Assembly (NCBI GenBank): GCA_022793895.1
Contig: JAAWDS010000016.1
Coordinates: 1-64,000, forward strand
Source: Provencibacterium sp.
GTDB taxonomy: Bacteria; Bacillota; Clostridia; Oscillospirales; Ruminococcaceae
Direction: 5' to 3'
DNA length: 64,000 bases
Shown one piece after another: positions 17,022 to 24,624 of this stretch. Every line of letters starts with the position of its first letter. The stretch's first letter is position 1. The notes beneath the pieces are model-generated. The model had not been told where the DNA came from. It did not search any database and saw only the letters and a list, made by a program, of their open reading frames with translations. The position numbers and the translations under genes are program-made.

Positions 17022-17915
17022 ATGCGCATGCAAATCACGAGGCGCCAACGGGAAGCCGTGGCCGGTTATTTATTCCTTGCGCCGAATTTCTTGGGATTCC
17101 TGCTGTTTTCCCTGCTCCCTGTCCTGGCGTCGGTGGGGATCAGCCTCACCGATTGGAATATTTCCGGGGATTTTCAATGGATCGGATTGGAAAATTATCG
17201 ATATATGTTCGCGGGCGATCCCAAATTCTATGGGATCCTCTGGAACACCTTTTATTTCACGCTGCTTTATGTCCCGCTGGTGCTTGTGGCGTCGCTGGGT
17301 TTGGCGCTGCTGGTAAACCGGAAATACCGGACGGTGGTGGCCTTCCGGTTCATGTATTTCCTTCCGGTGGTGACGTCGGCGGTGGCGGCCTCTATGGTGT
17401 TCCAATGGATCTACAACCATGAATTTGGGCTGCTTAACTACCTGCTGAGTCTGGCAGGGCTGCCGAAGGTGGCCTGGCTGACCGATTTAAGAGTGGTGAT
17501 GCTCTCGGTGGTATTCGTCAATATCTGGAAAAATGCCGGGAAGCTGATGGTGATCTACCTGGCAGGGCTTCAGGGCATCCCGCGGTATCTCTATGAAGCG
17601 GCTCAGATGGACGGAGCGAATCCGGTGCAGCAATTTTTCAAAATCACCCTGCCCATGATCTCCCCCACCACCTTTTTTATCCTTATTACCTCGGTAATCG
17701 ATTCGTTCCAGGTCTTTGAAATTGTGTTCACCCTGACCGGCGGGGGCCCTCTGGACGCCACGCGCACGCTGGTAACTTACATTTATGACATGAGCTTTAC
17801 CCGCTTCCGGATGGGGTACGCCTGCGCCTTGGCGATAGTACTGTTTATCGTCATTTTTATATTCACGCTCTTTCAGTTCCGCCTGCAAAAAAAGTGGGTT
17901 CAGGCGGATGTTTAA
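17022..17915 (+). CDS. Sugar ABC transporter permease (MalF/UgpA-type)
   Basis: 297 residues from the ATG placed seven bases after AGGAGG; upstream in-frame starts overlap the hairpin region. About six membrane helices; N-terminal AGYLFLAPNFLGFLLFSLLPVLASVGISLTDWN is typical of the MalF/UgpA type. The EAA loop reads EAAQMDGANPVQQFFKITLP. It forms the channel with the next gene product. Confidence 0.93.
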   Translation: MRMQITRRQREAVAGYLFLAPNFLGFLLFSLLPVLASVGISLTDWNISGDFQWIGLENYRYMFAGDPKFYGILWNTFYFTLLYVPLVLVASLGLALLVNRKYRTVVAFRFMYFLPVVTSAVAASMVFQWIYNHEFGLLNYLLSLAGLPKVAWLTDLRVVMLSVVFVNIWKNAGKLMVIYLAGLQGIPRYLYEAAQMDGANPVQQFFKITLPMISPTTFFILITSVIDSFQVFEIVFTLTGGGPLDATRTLVTYIYDMSFTRFRMGYACALAIVLFIVIFIFTLFQFRLQKKWVQADV

Positions 17916-17939
17916 CACGGGAAAGGAAGTGGCAAAACG

Positions 17940-18785
17940 ATGGAACACGCTGCCGGAAAACGATGGGGAAGCAGAGCGGCCCACATCCTTTCCTATCTGC
18001 TGATGGCGATCGTTGCGGCGGTTATGGCGCTGCCGTTTCTCTGGATGATCTCCACCTCCTTCAAAGAAATGGGGCAGGTGCTGATCTTCCCGCCCCAATG
18101 GATCCCTAAGCCCTTTGTCCTTGCCAATTATGCCGAAGCGTGGGATCTGGCAAAATTCAGCTTGTTCTTCCGCAACTCCGCGATTGTAACGATTTTAACC
18201 ACCGCCGGCCAGCTTATCACCTGTTCCCTGGCCGGGTTCGCCTTCGCGCGGCTGGAGTTTCCGGGCCGTGATTCTATTTTTCTGGTATACCTGGCGACCA
18301 TGATGATTCCTATCCAGGTGACGCTCATCCCGCTATACCTGCTGATGAAGGAGCTGGGGTGGATCAATACCTTTTCCGGGCTTATCGTTCCAGGGATTTT
18401 CAGCGCCTATGGTACGTTTATGCTCCGGCAGTTCTTCCTGGGGATCCCCGAGTCGCTGGATGAGTCGGCGGTCATCGACGGGTGCGGATATTTCCGCATC
18501 TATTGGCAGATTCTGCTTCCGCTGTCCAAAGCAGCCTTAGCTACACAGGCGGTCTTTTGCTTTATGTGGCAATGGAACAATCTGCTCTGGCCGCTGGTGA
18601 TGACCAACACCGATGAATTTCGTACCCTCACCGTCGGGCTTCAGCTTTTCAAGGGCCAATACTCCATCGCCTGGAACCTGCTGATGGCAGGCTCGGTGAT
18701 TTCTGTGATTCCCATCCTCATTCTATACGTGTTTCTACAGAAATACTTTGTGGAGGGGATCGCTATGACCGGTCTCAAAGGATAA
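17940..18785 (+). CDS. Sugar ABC transporter permease (MalG/UgpE-type)
   Basis: 281 residues with six predicted membrane helices. Motifs: ALPFLWMISTSFK near the N-terminus and the EAA-like loop ESAVIDGCGYFRIYWQILLP, then WQWNNLLWPL and QKYFVEGIAMTGLKG at the C-terminus, all standard for the second CUT1 permease. The gene starts 25 bases after the first permease gene with a GGAAAGGAAG ribosome site. Last gene of the LacI-linked operon. Confidence 0.93.
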   Translation: MEHAAGKRWGSRAAHILSYLLMAIVAAVMALPFLWMISTSFKEMGQVLIFPPQWIPKPFVLANYAEAWDLAKFSLFFRNSAIVTILTTAGQLITCSLAGFAFARLEFPGRDSIFLVYLATMMIPIQVTLIPLYLLMKELGWINTFSGLIVPGIFSAYGTFMLRQFFLGIPESLDESAVIDGCGYFRIYWQILLPLSKAALATQAVFCFMWQWNNLLWPLVMTNTDEFRTLTVGLQLFKGQYSIAWNLLMAGSVISVIPILILYVFLQKYFVEGIAMTGLKG

Positions 18786-18905
18786 GAGGGGCGTATTGCA
18801 GGAGGCGTCCCAATAGGAGAACGGATGGACGCCATGGGGAAAGCATGCGCGGCCTTCTCAAAAGGAACGGCGCGGCCGCCCGGCTGTTTCCGCTTGGCAG
18901 AAACG

Positions 18906-18939
18906 AAGAAGGGGTAACCAAATGTGGTTACCCCTTCTT
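18906..18939. terminator. Bidirectional terminator
   Basis: AAGAAGGGGTAACCA pairs perfectly with TGGTTACCCCTTCTT around an AATG loop. It lies between the 3' ends of the sugar operon and the convergent phosphatase gene. Confidence 0.85.
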
Positions 18940-18951
18940 GCGTCTATCGGT

Positions 18952-19437
18952 TCAGGAATGCTTTTCCGCTGTGGGATCGGATCCTCTTTGCATGCACCAA
19001 CGGAGCAGGCCCTGGCATCCGGCTTGAATATCCCTCCAGGCGGTTTCAAAGTCGCGGGTATACCATGGGTCGGCGACTTCGTCCGTCCGATCGGCAAATT
19101 CCAGCAGGAGATGCAGCTTGCTTTCAGGATCGCCGCCGCAAATCCGGGTCATGTTGCGCAGGTTGGCCCGATCCATTCCGGCTAAAAGGTGATAGCGGCT
19201 GTAATCCTCCCGCTGGAGCAGGCGGGCCGTTTTGCCCGAACAATCGATCCCCTCCTCCGCCAGCTTGCGGCGCACCGGCGGATAGACCGGGTTTCCCAGC
19301 TCTTCGGTGCTGGTAGCGGCCGATTCGATTTGAAACCGGGGTTCCAGCCCCGCCTTTTTCACGAGATCTTTCATCACAAACTCAGCCATCGGGCTGCGGC
19401 AGATGTTGCCGTGGCACACGAATAATATTTTCGTCAT
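18952..19437 (-). CDS. Low-molecular-weight protein-tyrosine phosphatase
   Basis: 161 residues. The catalytic P-loop C-x5-R is seen as CHGNICRSP (Cys8, Arg14), and the general-acid aspartate as DPWYTRDFETAW (Asp123). Cytoplasmic LMW-PTPs dephosphorylate tyrosine kinases and sugar transferases of exopolysaccharide systems, or sometimes arginine-phosphate. An AAGGGAGG ribosome site precedes the ATG. No kinase partner is nearby. The 5' control region and the first codons occur again, in degraded form, about 1.2 kb away. Confidence 0.92.
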   Translation of the reverse strand: MTKILFVCHGNICRSPMAEFVMKDLVKKAGLEPRFQIESAATSTEELGNPVYPPVRRKLAEEGIDCSGKTARLLQREDYSRYHLLAGMDRANLRNMTRICGGDPESKLHLLLEFADRTDEVADPWYTRDFETAWRDIQAGCQGLLRWCMQRGSDPTAEKHS

Positions 19438-19445
19438 CGTTCAAC

Positions 19446-19561
19446 CTCCCTTTTGGAATGCGCTGTCTTCCCTACGCTTTCCCCTCTATCTTATCATAAA
19501 CGGACGGCCTGTAAAAGATAGGGACCCCCCCTTGTCTTAAGGACGTTTAAGACAAGGGGGG
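19446..19561 (-). repeat. Direct repeat A: control region of the phosphatase gene
   Basis: Contains the ribosome site, a promoter-like TTTACA-N16-TAAGAT and a CCCCTTGTCTTAA/TTAAGACAAGGGG hairpin. Most of it recurs at 20670-20800 with high identity, for example CTCTATCTTATCATAAA and GGACGGCCTGTAAAAGATAGG. The pair flanks the AraC-type gene. Confidence 0.85.
19526..19561 (-). terminator. Terminator hairpin 3' of the AraC-type gene
   Basis: 15-bp stem CCCCCCTTGTCTTAA/TTAAGACAAGGGGGG with a six-base loop. Its core is the same as that of the hairpin after the SLH gene at 20754-20800. Confidence 0.75.
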
Positions 19562-19621
19562 TTCGCCTCAGTTGGGAAGTGAATAAGTGGGAAATGGAAA
19601 AGGGTTCACCGGCATTTCTGG

Positions 19622-20449
19622 TTATTCATTCTTTTCTATAGGTATCCAGATTTCGCTGTAATTCATATCTTTCGTATACATCTCAATATTATAATTACCT
19701 GCAAGCCTGTATGCCTTACAGGATGGCAGCCACTCGCTCCATATTTTTGTGTTCACATCCTGTAAAGATTTCGGCAATGCTCCATGACAAGGAAATACTG
19801 CCCAAGTCCCGGCTGGAATTACTCTTGTTTCCAATCCCTCCGGGACTTCGCTTTCCGGACTGTAATTATCTGCTATCAGATAATCAAAGCTCTGACCATC
19901 ACTGTCCATGCAGATTCCATATATTCCACATACGATTTTCCCATTCCCGCTTTCCATATGTTCCTGCCAAAATTCAGGTATTTTTTGATAAGAAGTTTCC
20001 GAATCGAATTTACGAGAAACTCCCATAACCGTGAACTGTTCTTTTTCCACAATTTTATACTCTAACATAGTACCGCCCTCCAATGTAAGTTTTATTTTCA
20101 GCGGAGCAACAAAATTCAGACTGCGGCTCTTTTCTCTTGCCTGTGAAGGCGTTACCCCATGGAACTTAGTGAATGCTTTTGCAAAGCTGTCAGGAGAACT
20201 GTATCCATATTTCAGTGCAACATCAAGCACCTTGATATCGGTTGAACCAAGCTCCTGAGCAGCTAGTGTCAGACGGCGATTTTTAATGTACTCCCCAACT
20301 GTAAATCCACATAATACATGGAATATTTTTTGAAAGTAAAAACTTGACACAAATGCTTTGCTTGCGATTTCATTAACATCAATATCCTCGGTCAGATGAT
20401 TTTCAATGTAATAAATTGCATTGCGTATACCGTCATTCCAACTGTTCAT
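19622..20449 (-). CDS. AraC-family regulator with GyrI-like effector domain
   Basis: 275 residues from the ATG after AAGGAGG. Residues about 5-105 form two helix-turn-helix motifs of AraC type (VNEIASKAFVSSFYFQKIFH and YSSPDSFAKAFTKFHGVTPSQAR). The C-terminal about 160 residues (EYKIVEKEQFTVMGVSR... YSEIWIPIEKNE) match the GyrI/BmrR effector-binding fold that senses hydrophobic compounds. Such regulators often control drug efflux. Base composition is clearly more AT-rich than the neighbours, with many AAA, ATA and TTT codons, and the gene lies between two copies of the phosphatase control region. Both point to acquisition by transfer. Confidence 0.9.
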   Translation of the reverse strand: MNSWNDGIRNAIYYIENHLTEDIDVNEIASKAFVSSFYFQKIFHVLCGFTVGEYIKNRRLTLAAQELGSTDIKVLDVALKYGYSSPDSFAKAFTKFHGVTPSQAREKSRSLNFVAPLKIKLTLEGGTMLEYKIVEKEQFTVMGVSRKFDSETSYQKIPEFWQEHMESGNGKIVCGIYGICMDSDGQSFDYLIADNYSPESEVPEGLETRVIPAGTWAVFPCHGALPKSLQDVNTKIWSEWLPSCKAYRLAGNYNIEMYTKDMNYSEIWIPIEKNE

Positions 20450-20614
20450 GAGCAGTATCCTCCTTCCCGTTCCGCTGTAATTATATGATACAACCAAATG
20501 CTAAAATTTTCCCGATATTTTCTGCTCTCTCGTGCAGGATGACTCCATTATACCTACAATGGCTTTCCAGATTGAATGTTCAAAGCGGCAAGGCGCGTCT
20601 ATAAATTCTCTTTA

Positions 20615-20662
20615 TTATGACCAACAAATCCTGCCGTGGCAGACGAACAGGATTTTAGTCGT
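20615..20662 (-). pseudogene. Remnant of a second LMW phosphatase gene (first ~15 codons)
   Basis: Reading from an ACG where the intact gene has ATG gives T-T-K-I-L-F-V-C-H-G-R-I-C-W-S-stop. It aligns residue by residue with M-T-K-I-L-F-V-C-H-G-N-I-C-R-S of the intact phosphatase. The start codon and catalytic arginine are lost, and similarity ends at the stop. The ribosome site and promoter-like region upstream are also conserved. Confidence 0.8.
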
Positions 20663-20669
20663 CGTTATC

Positions 20670-20800
20670 TCCCTTTTGGAATGCGCTGCTTTCCCGGCGC
20701 TTTCCCCTCTATCTTATCATAAAGGGACGGCCTGTAAAAGATAGGAAAAAGAAATCCCCTTGTCTTAAGCGCGCGATAAGGGCGCTTAAGACAAGGGGAT
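20670..20800 (-). repeat. Direct repeat B: duplicated phosphatase control region
   Basis: Matches 19446-19561: the shared run CCCTTTTGGAATGCGCTG, then CTTTCCCCTCTATCTTATC and GACGGCCTGTAAAAGATAGG, ending in a related CCCCTTGTCTTAA hairpin. The interval 20450-20614 between the AraC start and this remnant shows no gene. Confidence 0.85.
20754..20800 (-). terminator. Terminator of the SLH-domain gene
   Basis: A perfect 19-bp stem, ATCCCCTTGTCTTAAGCGC with its complement, around a nine-base loop. On the minus strand it is followed by TTTCTTTTTCC. Confidence 0.85.
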
Positions 20801-20845
20801 GCGCTTTGTCTGATCAAACGGGCCGCCGGAAAAGGGGGCGCGCTT

Positions 20846-21754
20846 TTACCGAGCCGATTCTGCCTGCGCATATTTGTAAAGCTGCCAGCCGAGCGCGGCG
20901 GCATAGGCGCGATCTAAGGCGGCGGAGGGATAGGCATAGCCGTCGCTGAGATCGAGCATGCGGTAGGCGGCCAGGTTCAGATAGGATTCCATCGCCCAGT
21001 CCGGGATGCGGTCCACATCCGCTAAGGAAAGGCGGTATTTGAGGATATCGTCAATTCCGGCGGCGCGGCAGCAGAGGACCACCGCTTCGGCACGGGTGGG
21101 GATGGTTTCGGTATCAAAGGCCCCTTCCAGAACGATCCCTTTCTCGATGGCGCAGCGGATATAGGGCTTGAGCCAGAGGGGGATTTCCGCATCGTTTTCC
21201 AGCCCCGTGTTGATGCAGGGGGCGAGCTCCAGGTCCCAGCCGCGGCAGGCCAATAAGAGCACGATGAGCTCCCCGCGGTTCATCTCCCGCTGCGGATAAA
21301 AAAAGAGACGGCCGCCTATCCGTTCGCCGCTCATCACGCCGGCCTCCGCCAGCTTGAGAGCGCTGTATTCATAGGGATTGCGGTCCATATCGCAGAAATA
21401 GGGAAGGGCTGCGCCGGAATGGATCGTCACCGACAGAACGGTTTCCTTAGAGCGGTTTCCATAGCGGTCGCAGGCGGTAACGGTAAACGGATCCTCCCCG
21501 CTTTCGCCGGGGAAGGGGGTGTATTGGAAGGAAAGCCCATCGATCTCCAACCGTCCCTTAGAGGGCGGCTGGCTGACCGAAACGGATACTTCGTCCCCCT
21601 CCGGATCGTAGGTTTTAAAACTGCCGTACAGAGAGACTCCCTCTGCCGTTTCATAGAGCTCGCTCTCGATGGTGGGCGCGTGGTTGAAGGCCGCGCCCGC
21701 CGGCAGGACGGACAGAGAGAGAGCCAGCGCGCAGGCTGCCGAAATCCATTTCAT
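20846..21754 (-). CDS. Secreted protein with Ig-like and SLH domains
   Basis: 302 residues. A signal peptide is predicted (MKWISAACALALSLSVLPAGAA). Residues about 25-110 look like a cadherin/Ig-like tandem-type domain (YDPEGDEVSVSVSQPPSKGRLEI, DPFTVTACDRYGN). The remainder holds about two to three S-layer-homology repeats (YEYSALKLAEAGVMSGERIGGRLFFYPQREMNRGE, LKPYIRCAIEKGIV, PDWAMESYLNLAAYRMLDL), which bind pyruvylated cell-wall polymers. It is probably a small wall-attached protein; function is unknown. It is followed by a strong terminator. Confidence 0.8.
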   Translation of the reverse strand: MKWISAACALALSLSVLPAGAAFNHAPTIESELYETAEGVSLYGSFKTYDPEGDEVSVSVSQPPSKGRLEIDGLSFQYTPFPGESGEDPFTVTACDRYGNRSKETVLSVTIHSGAALPYFCDMDRNPYEYSALKLAEAGVMSGERIGGRLFFYPQREMNRGELIVLLLACRGWDLELAPCINTGLENDAEIPLWLKPYIRCAIEKGIVLEGAFDTETIPTRAEAVVLCCRAAGIDDILKYRLSLADVDRIPDWAMESYLNLAAYRMLDLSDGYAYPSAALDRAYAAALGWQLYKYAQAESAR

Positions 21755-21941
21755 TGATAAGCCCCGATTCTATCGTTCATTTTCCTGTTCCCGCAGCCTT
21801 TGACTGCGGGAGCTTCGGCTTTCTATTCAGCCTTTTTATTTTTTACAGGAAAATGCGTTTCATCAGAGAAAATGAATGCCAATTTTCAGCGAATCTAAGA
21901 TGCCCGGCCTCCGCTGCGCCTTTTGGCCCAAACGCGCATAG

Positions 21942-21962
21942 ATGCAGGCTCTTAGCCTGCAT
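21942..21962 (-). other. Short stem-loop over the stop codon of the sensor gene
   Basis: ATGCAGGCT-CTT-AGCCTGCAT overlaps the last codons of the AraC-type sensor. No T run follows, so it is not a convincing terminator. The rest of 21755-21951 holds another small hairpin (CCCGCAG/CTGCGGG) and AT-rich sequence. Confidence 0.4.
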
Positions 21963-24273
21963 TCTGTTCCCGGTAGATGCTGGGGGAGATGCCCTCGTAT
22001 TTACGGAAGGCGCGGTTTAGGGCCAAAGGGGTCGAGTAGCCCACCCGATCCGCCACGTCCTTCAAGGGCAGATGGGGTTCTTGTAGGATCAGCTCCTTGG
22101 CCATGTCCATTCGAAGGGAATGGACATAGTCCAAAAAGCCCATGCCGATGCTTTTCTTAAAGATTCGGGAAAAATAGGAGGGGCTCATGCCGAAGCGGTT
22201 CGCAGCAGCCGTGACGTTGAGATTGAAGTCGGTAAGATTTTCCGTGATATACTGGATAAACGCCTCCTTCTGCTGGAGGCTCTTCTCCGATTTGCACCGG
22301 TCGTCGGCCTGTGCGAGCAGATCCAATAGCTCCATGATCTGGCCGCACAGCGCATAAGGGCTTTTGGCCTGGAGGAGCGCCTCCGGGTTGAGGGAGGCGG
22401 GCGGGTTCGCCAGTTCCGAGCGGGCATATTCCAGAGCCGGAGCCACCGTGCTGATAAGCCCGTACATGCGCAGCCGCGCCTCGGCGGCGGAGAGCTTCTC
22501 TCCCCGCAGGTCCTGGGCAATCTCTTCCAGGGCCTGCTGGGAGAGGGCGATGTCTCCGGCCCGGATGTAGTTCCCCATGAGACGCACTTTATTTAACAGC
22601 GTATCCAAGGGAACCGAGGTTCCGGAAAGGTGCTCCGGAAGCTGCCGGTACCGGTAAGCCGCCGCCGTTATCCCCATAGCCTCCATATAGTCCAAGGTCT
22701 CCAGCGCTTCATGGTAGCAGAGGGTGATATTTCGTATCTCTGTGCATACGCCGCTCACCGCCGCCGACAGGCACAGCCCGAATTTTTCCCGCAGGAAGCT
22801 GCTGACTAGGTTCGCATCCCGCACCATGTCCGCCTCCACCTGCTCCGCTTCCAGCTCCTCCGGACAGCAGACGATGCAGGCGATGCACCCGTCCATCTCG
22901 ACGGCGTAACGGGTATAGCGCTCCTCTGCGATGTCTTGAACGGCGGTAAAGACGACGACCTCCATAACGGAAGAGAGGGAATCGTCGCTGTCCGCGTTGA
23001 AATCTACGCCGGAAAGGATCCGTCCAAAGTCCTCTATATCATACAGCACCACACAGAAGCGGTCGCTCTGGAAAACAATGCCGCTGTTGTAGGCGTGGCG
23101 GTAGAGAATGCTGTCCTTAACGATGCGGCCAAAGAGGATGTTGCGCAGAACATGCTCCTGGAATCCCCGGCGCATCACGCTGTTCTCCTCCTCGATGGAC
23201 CGGCTTTGATACAGTAGGAGCTTTAGCGTCTGCTCGATCTGATCATACTCGTTTTCGTTCTGCTGGGCGGCAGACGGGGTCAATCCGGCGGCCTCCAGCA
23301 TTTGAGCAATGATCTTCTGCACCGGAGAGAACTGCTTTTTCGAGAGATAGGCCACCAAAAAAGCTCCCGCCGTCAGGCAGGTGGCTAAGTACAGCAGCAT
23401 GCTCGCCCAAAAGGGCTTTGTAGCCGCCCGGTAGGCCGCTTCAGGAGTGAGCAGGGCGCAGCTCCAGGAGCCGAAGTCGGTGTCCTGGGCGGAGATTTGG
23501 GCGCCGTCGGAAACGATGGTCCCCTCCTGAACGGTATAGCTGGGCTGGCCGGCGGAGCTTTGAAGGACGCAGCCGGTATTCTTGTCATAGATGAGCGACA
23601 GAGACTGCCCGTCTTGGGAGAGCTCGTCCAGAATATCCTGAAGAACGGAGACGTTGAGCACGGTGAGAACGAGCATCTCCGCGCCGGAGCTGCCGGCGCC
23701 GGGATTTTTTTGGACGACCAGCACGCGTTTTACCCCGTCCAGACTGCTTTTGACGACGGCTATCCGCCGGTCTCCGGGAAAGTCCAGAAATCCATCCCAC
23801 TCCTCCAGCGTCATACCCAAAGCCTCTTGACATTTATAGGAGAAATTGTGGTTGTAAAAGACCCCGTGGTCGCTGAGAATCACATCGGATTTGGGAAAGA
23901 CCGCATAGATCTCTTGGATGTAGCTGGAGACGGCAGCCTTGTAAGACATGGTTTTTTGCAGGCTGCGTAGCTGCAAAATTTGAGTAGTGGTCGGCGTGGA
24001 GGAACGATAGCTCATGAGGTTCTGCGAATAGCTATTCAAAATGAGGGAGAGGCTTTCGCTGCGTATTTCCTCCACATAGGTGTTCACCAGAGCGGTGAGG
24101 TGGCGGCTGGTGACGGCGTAGATCTGAGCGGCATGGTTGCGGACCACATGGTAATTGTTGAAAAACACGACCAAGCTCAATAGGATGGGGGCTAGGAGCA
24201 CCGCCAAATAGGAAACAAAAAAAGAGAGGCGCACCGAACGGGAACCCAAAGCCGAAGCAATCTTCTTTCCCAA
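21952..24273 (-). CDS. Membrane-bound AraC-type sensor-regulator (YesS-like)
   Basis: 773 residues. A transmembrane helix lies near residues 16-38 (FFVSYLAVLLAPILLSLVVFF), followed by an extracellular sensor of about 250 residues of Cache type. A second helix (ASMLLYLATCLTAGAFLVAYL) leads to a long cytoplasmic region. The last about 100 residues form an AraC DNA-binding domain (VTAAANRFGMSPSYFSRIFKKSIGMGF and LPLKDVADRVGYSTPLALNRAFRKYEG). Such one-component regulators activate adjacent family-1 sugar ABC operons. It is divergent from exactly such an operon, and TTTTTGATA direct repeats lie between them. Confidence 0.9.
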   Translation of the reverse strand: MGKKIASALGSRSVRLSFFVSYLAVLLAPILLSLVVFFNNYHVVRNHAAQIYAVTSRHLTALVNTYVEEIRSESLSLILNSYSQNLMSYRSSTPTTTQILQLRSLQKTMSYKAAVSSYIQEIYAVFPKSDVILSDHGVFYNHNFSYKCQEALGMTLEEWDGFLDFPGDRRIAVVKSSLDGVKRVLVVQKNPGAGSSGAEMLVLTVLNVSVLQDILDELSQDGQSLSLIYDKNTGCVLQSSAGQPSYTVQEGTIVSDGAQISAQDTDFGSWSCALLTPEAAYRAATKPFWASMLLYLATCLTAGAFLVAYLSKKQFSPVQKIIAQMLEAAGLTPSAAQQNENEYDQIEQTLKLLLYQSRSIEEENSVMRRGFQEHVLRNILFGRIVKDSILYRHAYNSGIVFQSDRFCVVLYDIEDFGRILSGVDFNADSDDSLSSVMEVVVFTAVQDIAEERYTRYAVEMDGCIACIVCCPEELEAEQVEADMVRDANLVSSFLREKFGLCLSAAVSGVCTEIRNITLCYHEALETLDYMEAMGITAAAYRYRQLPEHLSGTSVPLDTLLNKVRLMGNYIRAGDIALSQQALEEIAQDLRGEKLSAAEARLRMYGLISTVAPALEYARSELANPPASLNPEALLQAKSPYALCGQIMELLDLLAQADDRCKSEKSLQQKEAFIQYITENLTDFNLNVTAAANRFGMSPSYFSRIFKKSIGMGFLDYVHSLRMDMAKELILQEPHLPLKDVADRVGYSTPLALNRAFRKYEGISPSIYREQNAG

Positions 24274-24403
24274 TTTTCAGCGGACCTCCTTTCAAAGCGG
24301 GGGATAGAGGGCTATCATTTATATCCAATATATCAAAGGGGATTCGGATTGTCAAGGAAACGGATCTCTACGGGAATACAGGGGGTTTCTAATAAAATAG
24401 CCA

Positions 24404-24496
24404 GTTTTTGATACCTTGTTCCGTTTTTGATAGATAAAAAACCATACGGTGAAAAAAGTTTGCTAGCAAACAAATGGATTTTTGCACATTTTGATA
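24404..24496. promoter_or_regulatory. Candidate AraC-type binding sites in the divergent control region
   Basis: GTTTTTGATA occurs at 24404 and 24423, 19 bases apart (about two helix turns), and ATTTTGATA again at 24488. Between them is the 14-bp palindrome GTTTGCTAGCAAAC (24458-24471). AraC proteins usually bind direct repeats at this spacing. The 24274-24624 interval is AT-rich and holds no gene; a clean -35/-10 pair was not identified. Confidence 0.45.
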
Positions 24497-24624
24497 AACC
24501 GAAAAATTCTTGTGGGTTGTGCTCTGGCGGCCGGGCAATTAAAATCATAAGCAGCCGGGCGCAACCCAGGAAGCGCCCGAAAGAACGCCGCCGGGATACG
24601 GCGCAGGTTTAGGAGGTAAAAAGC

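Noticed and set aside
19446..20800. Insertion sequence carrying the AraC-type gene
   Set aside because: The flanks are direct copies of a phosphatase control region, not inverted ends, and no transposase is present.
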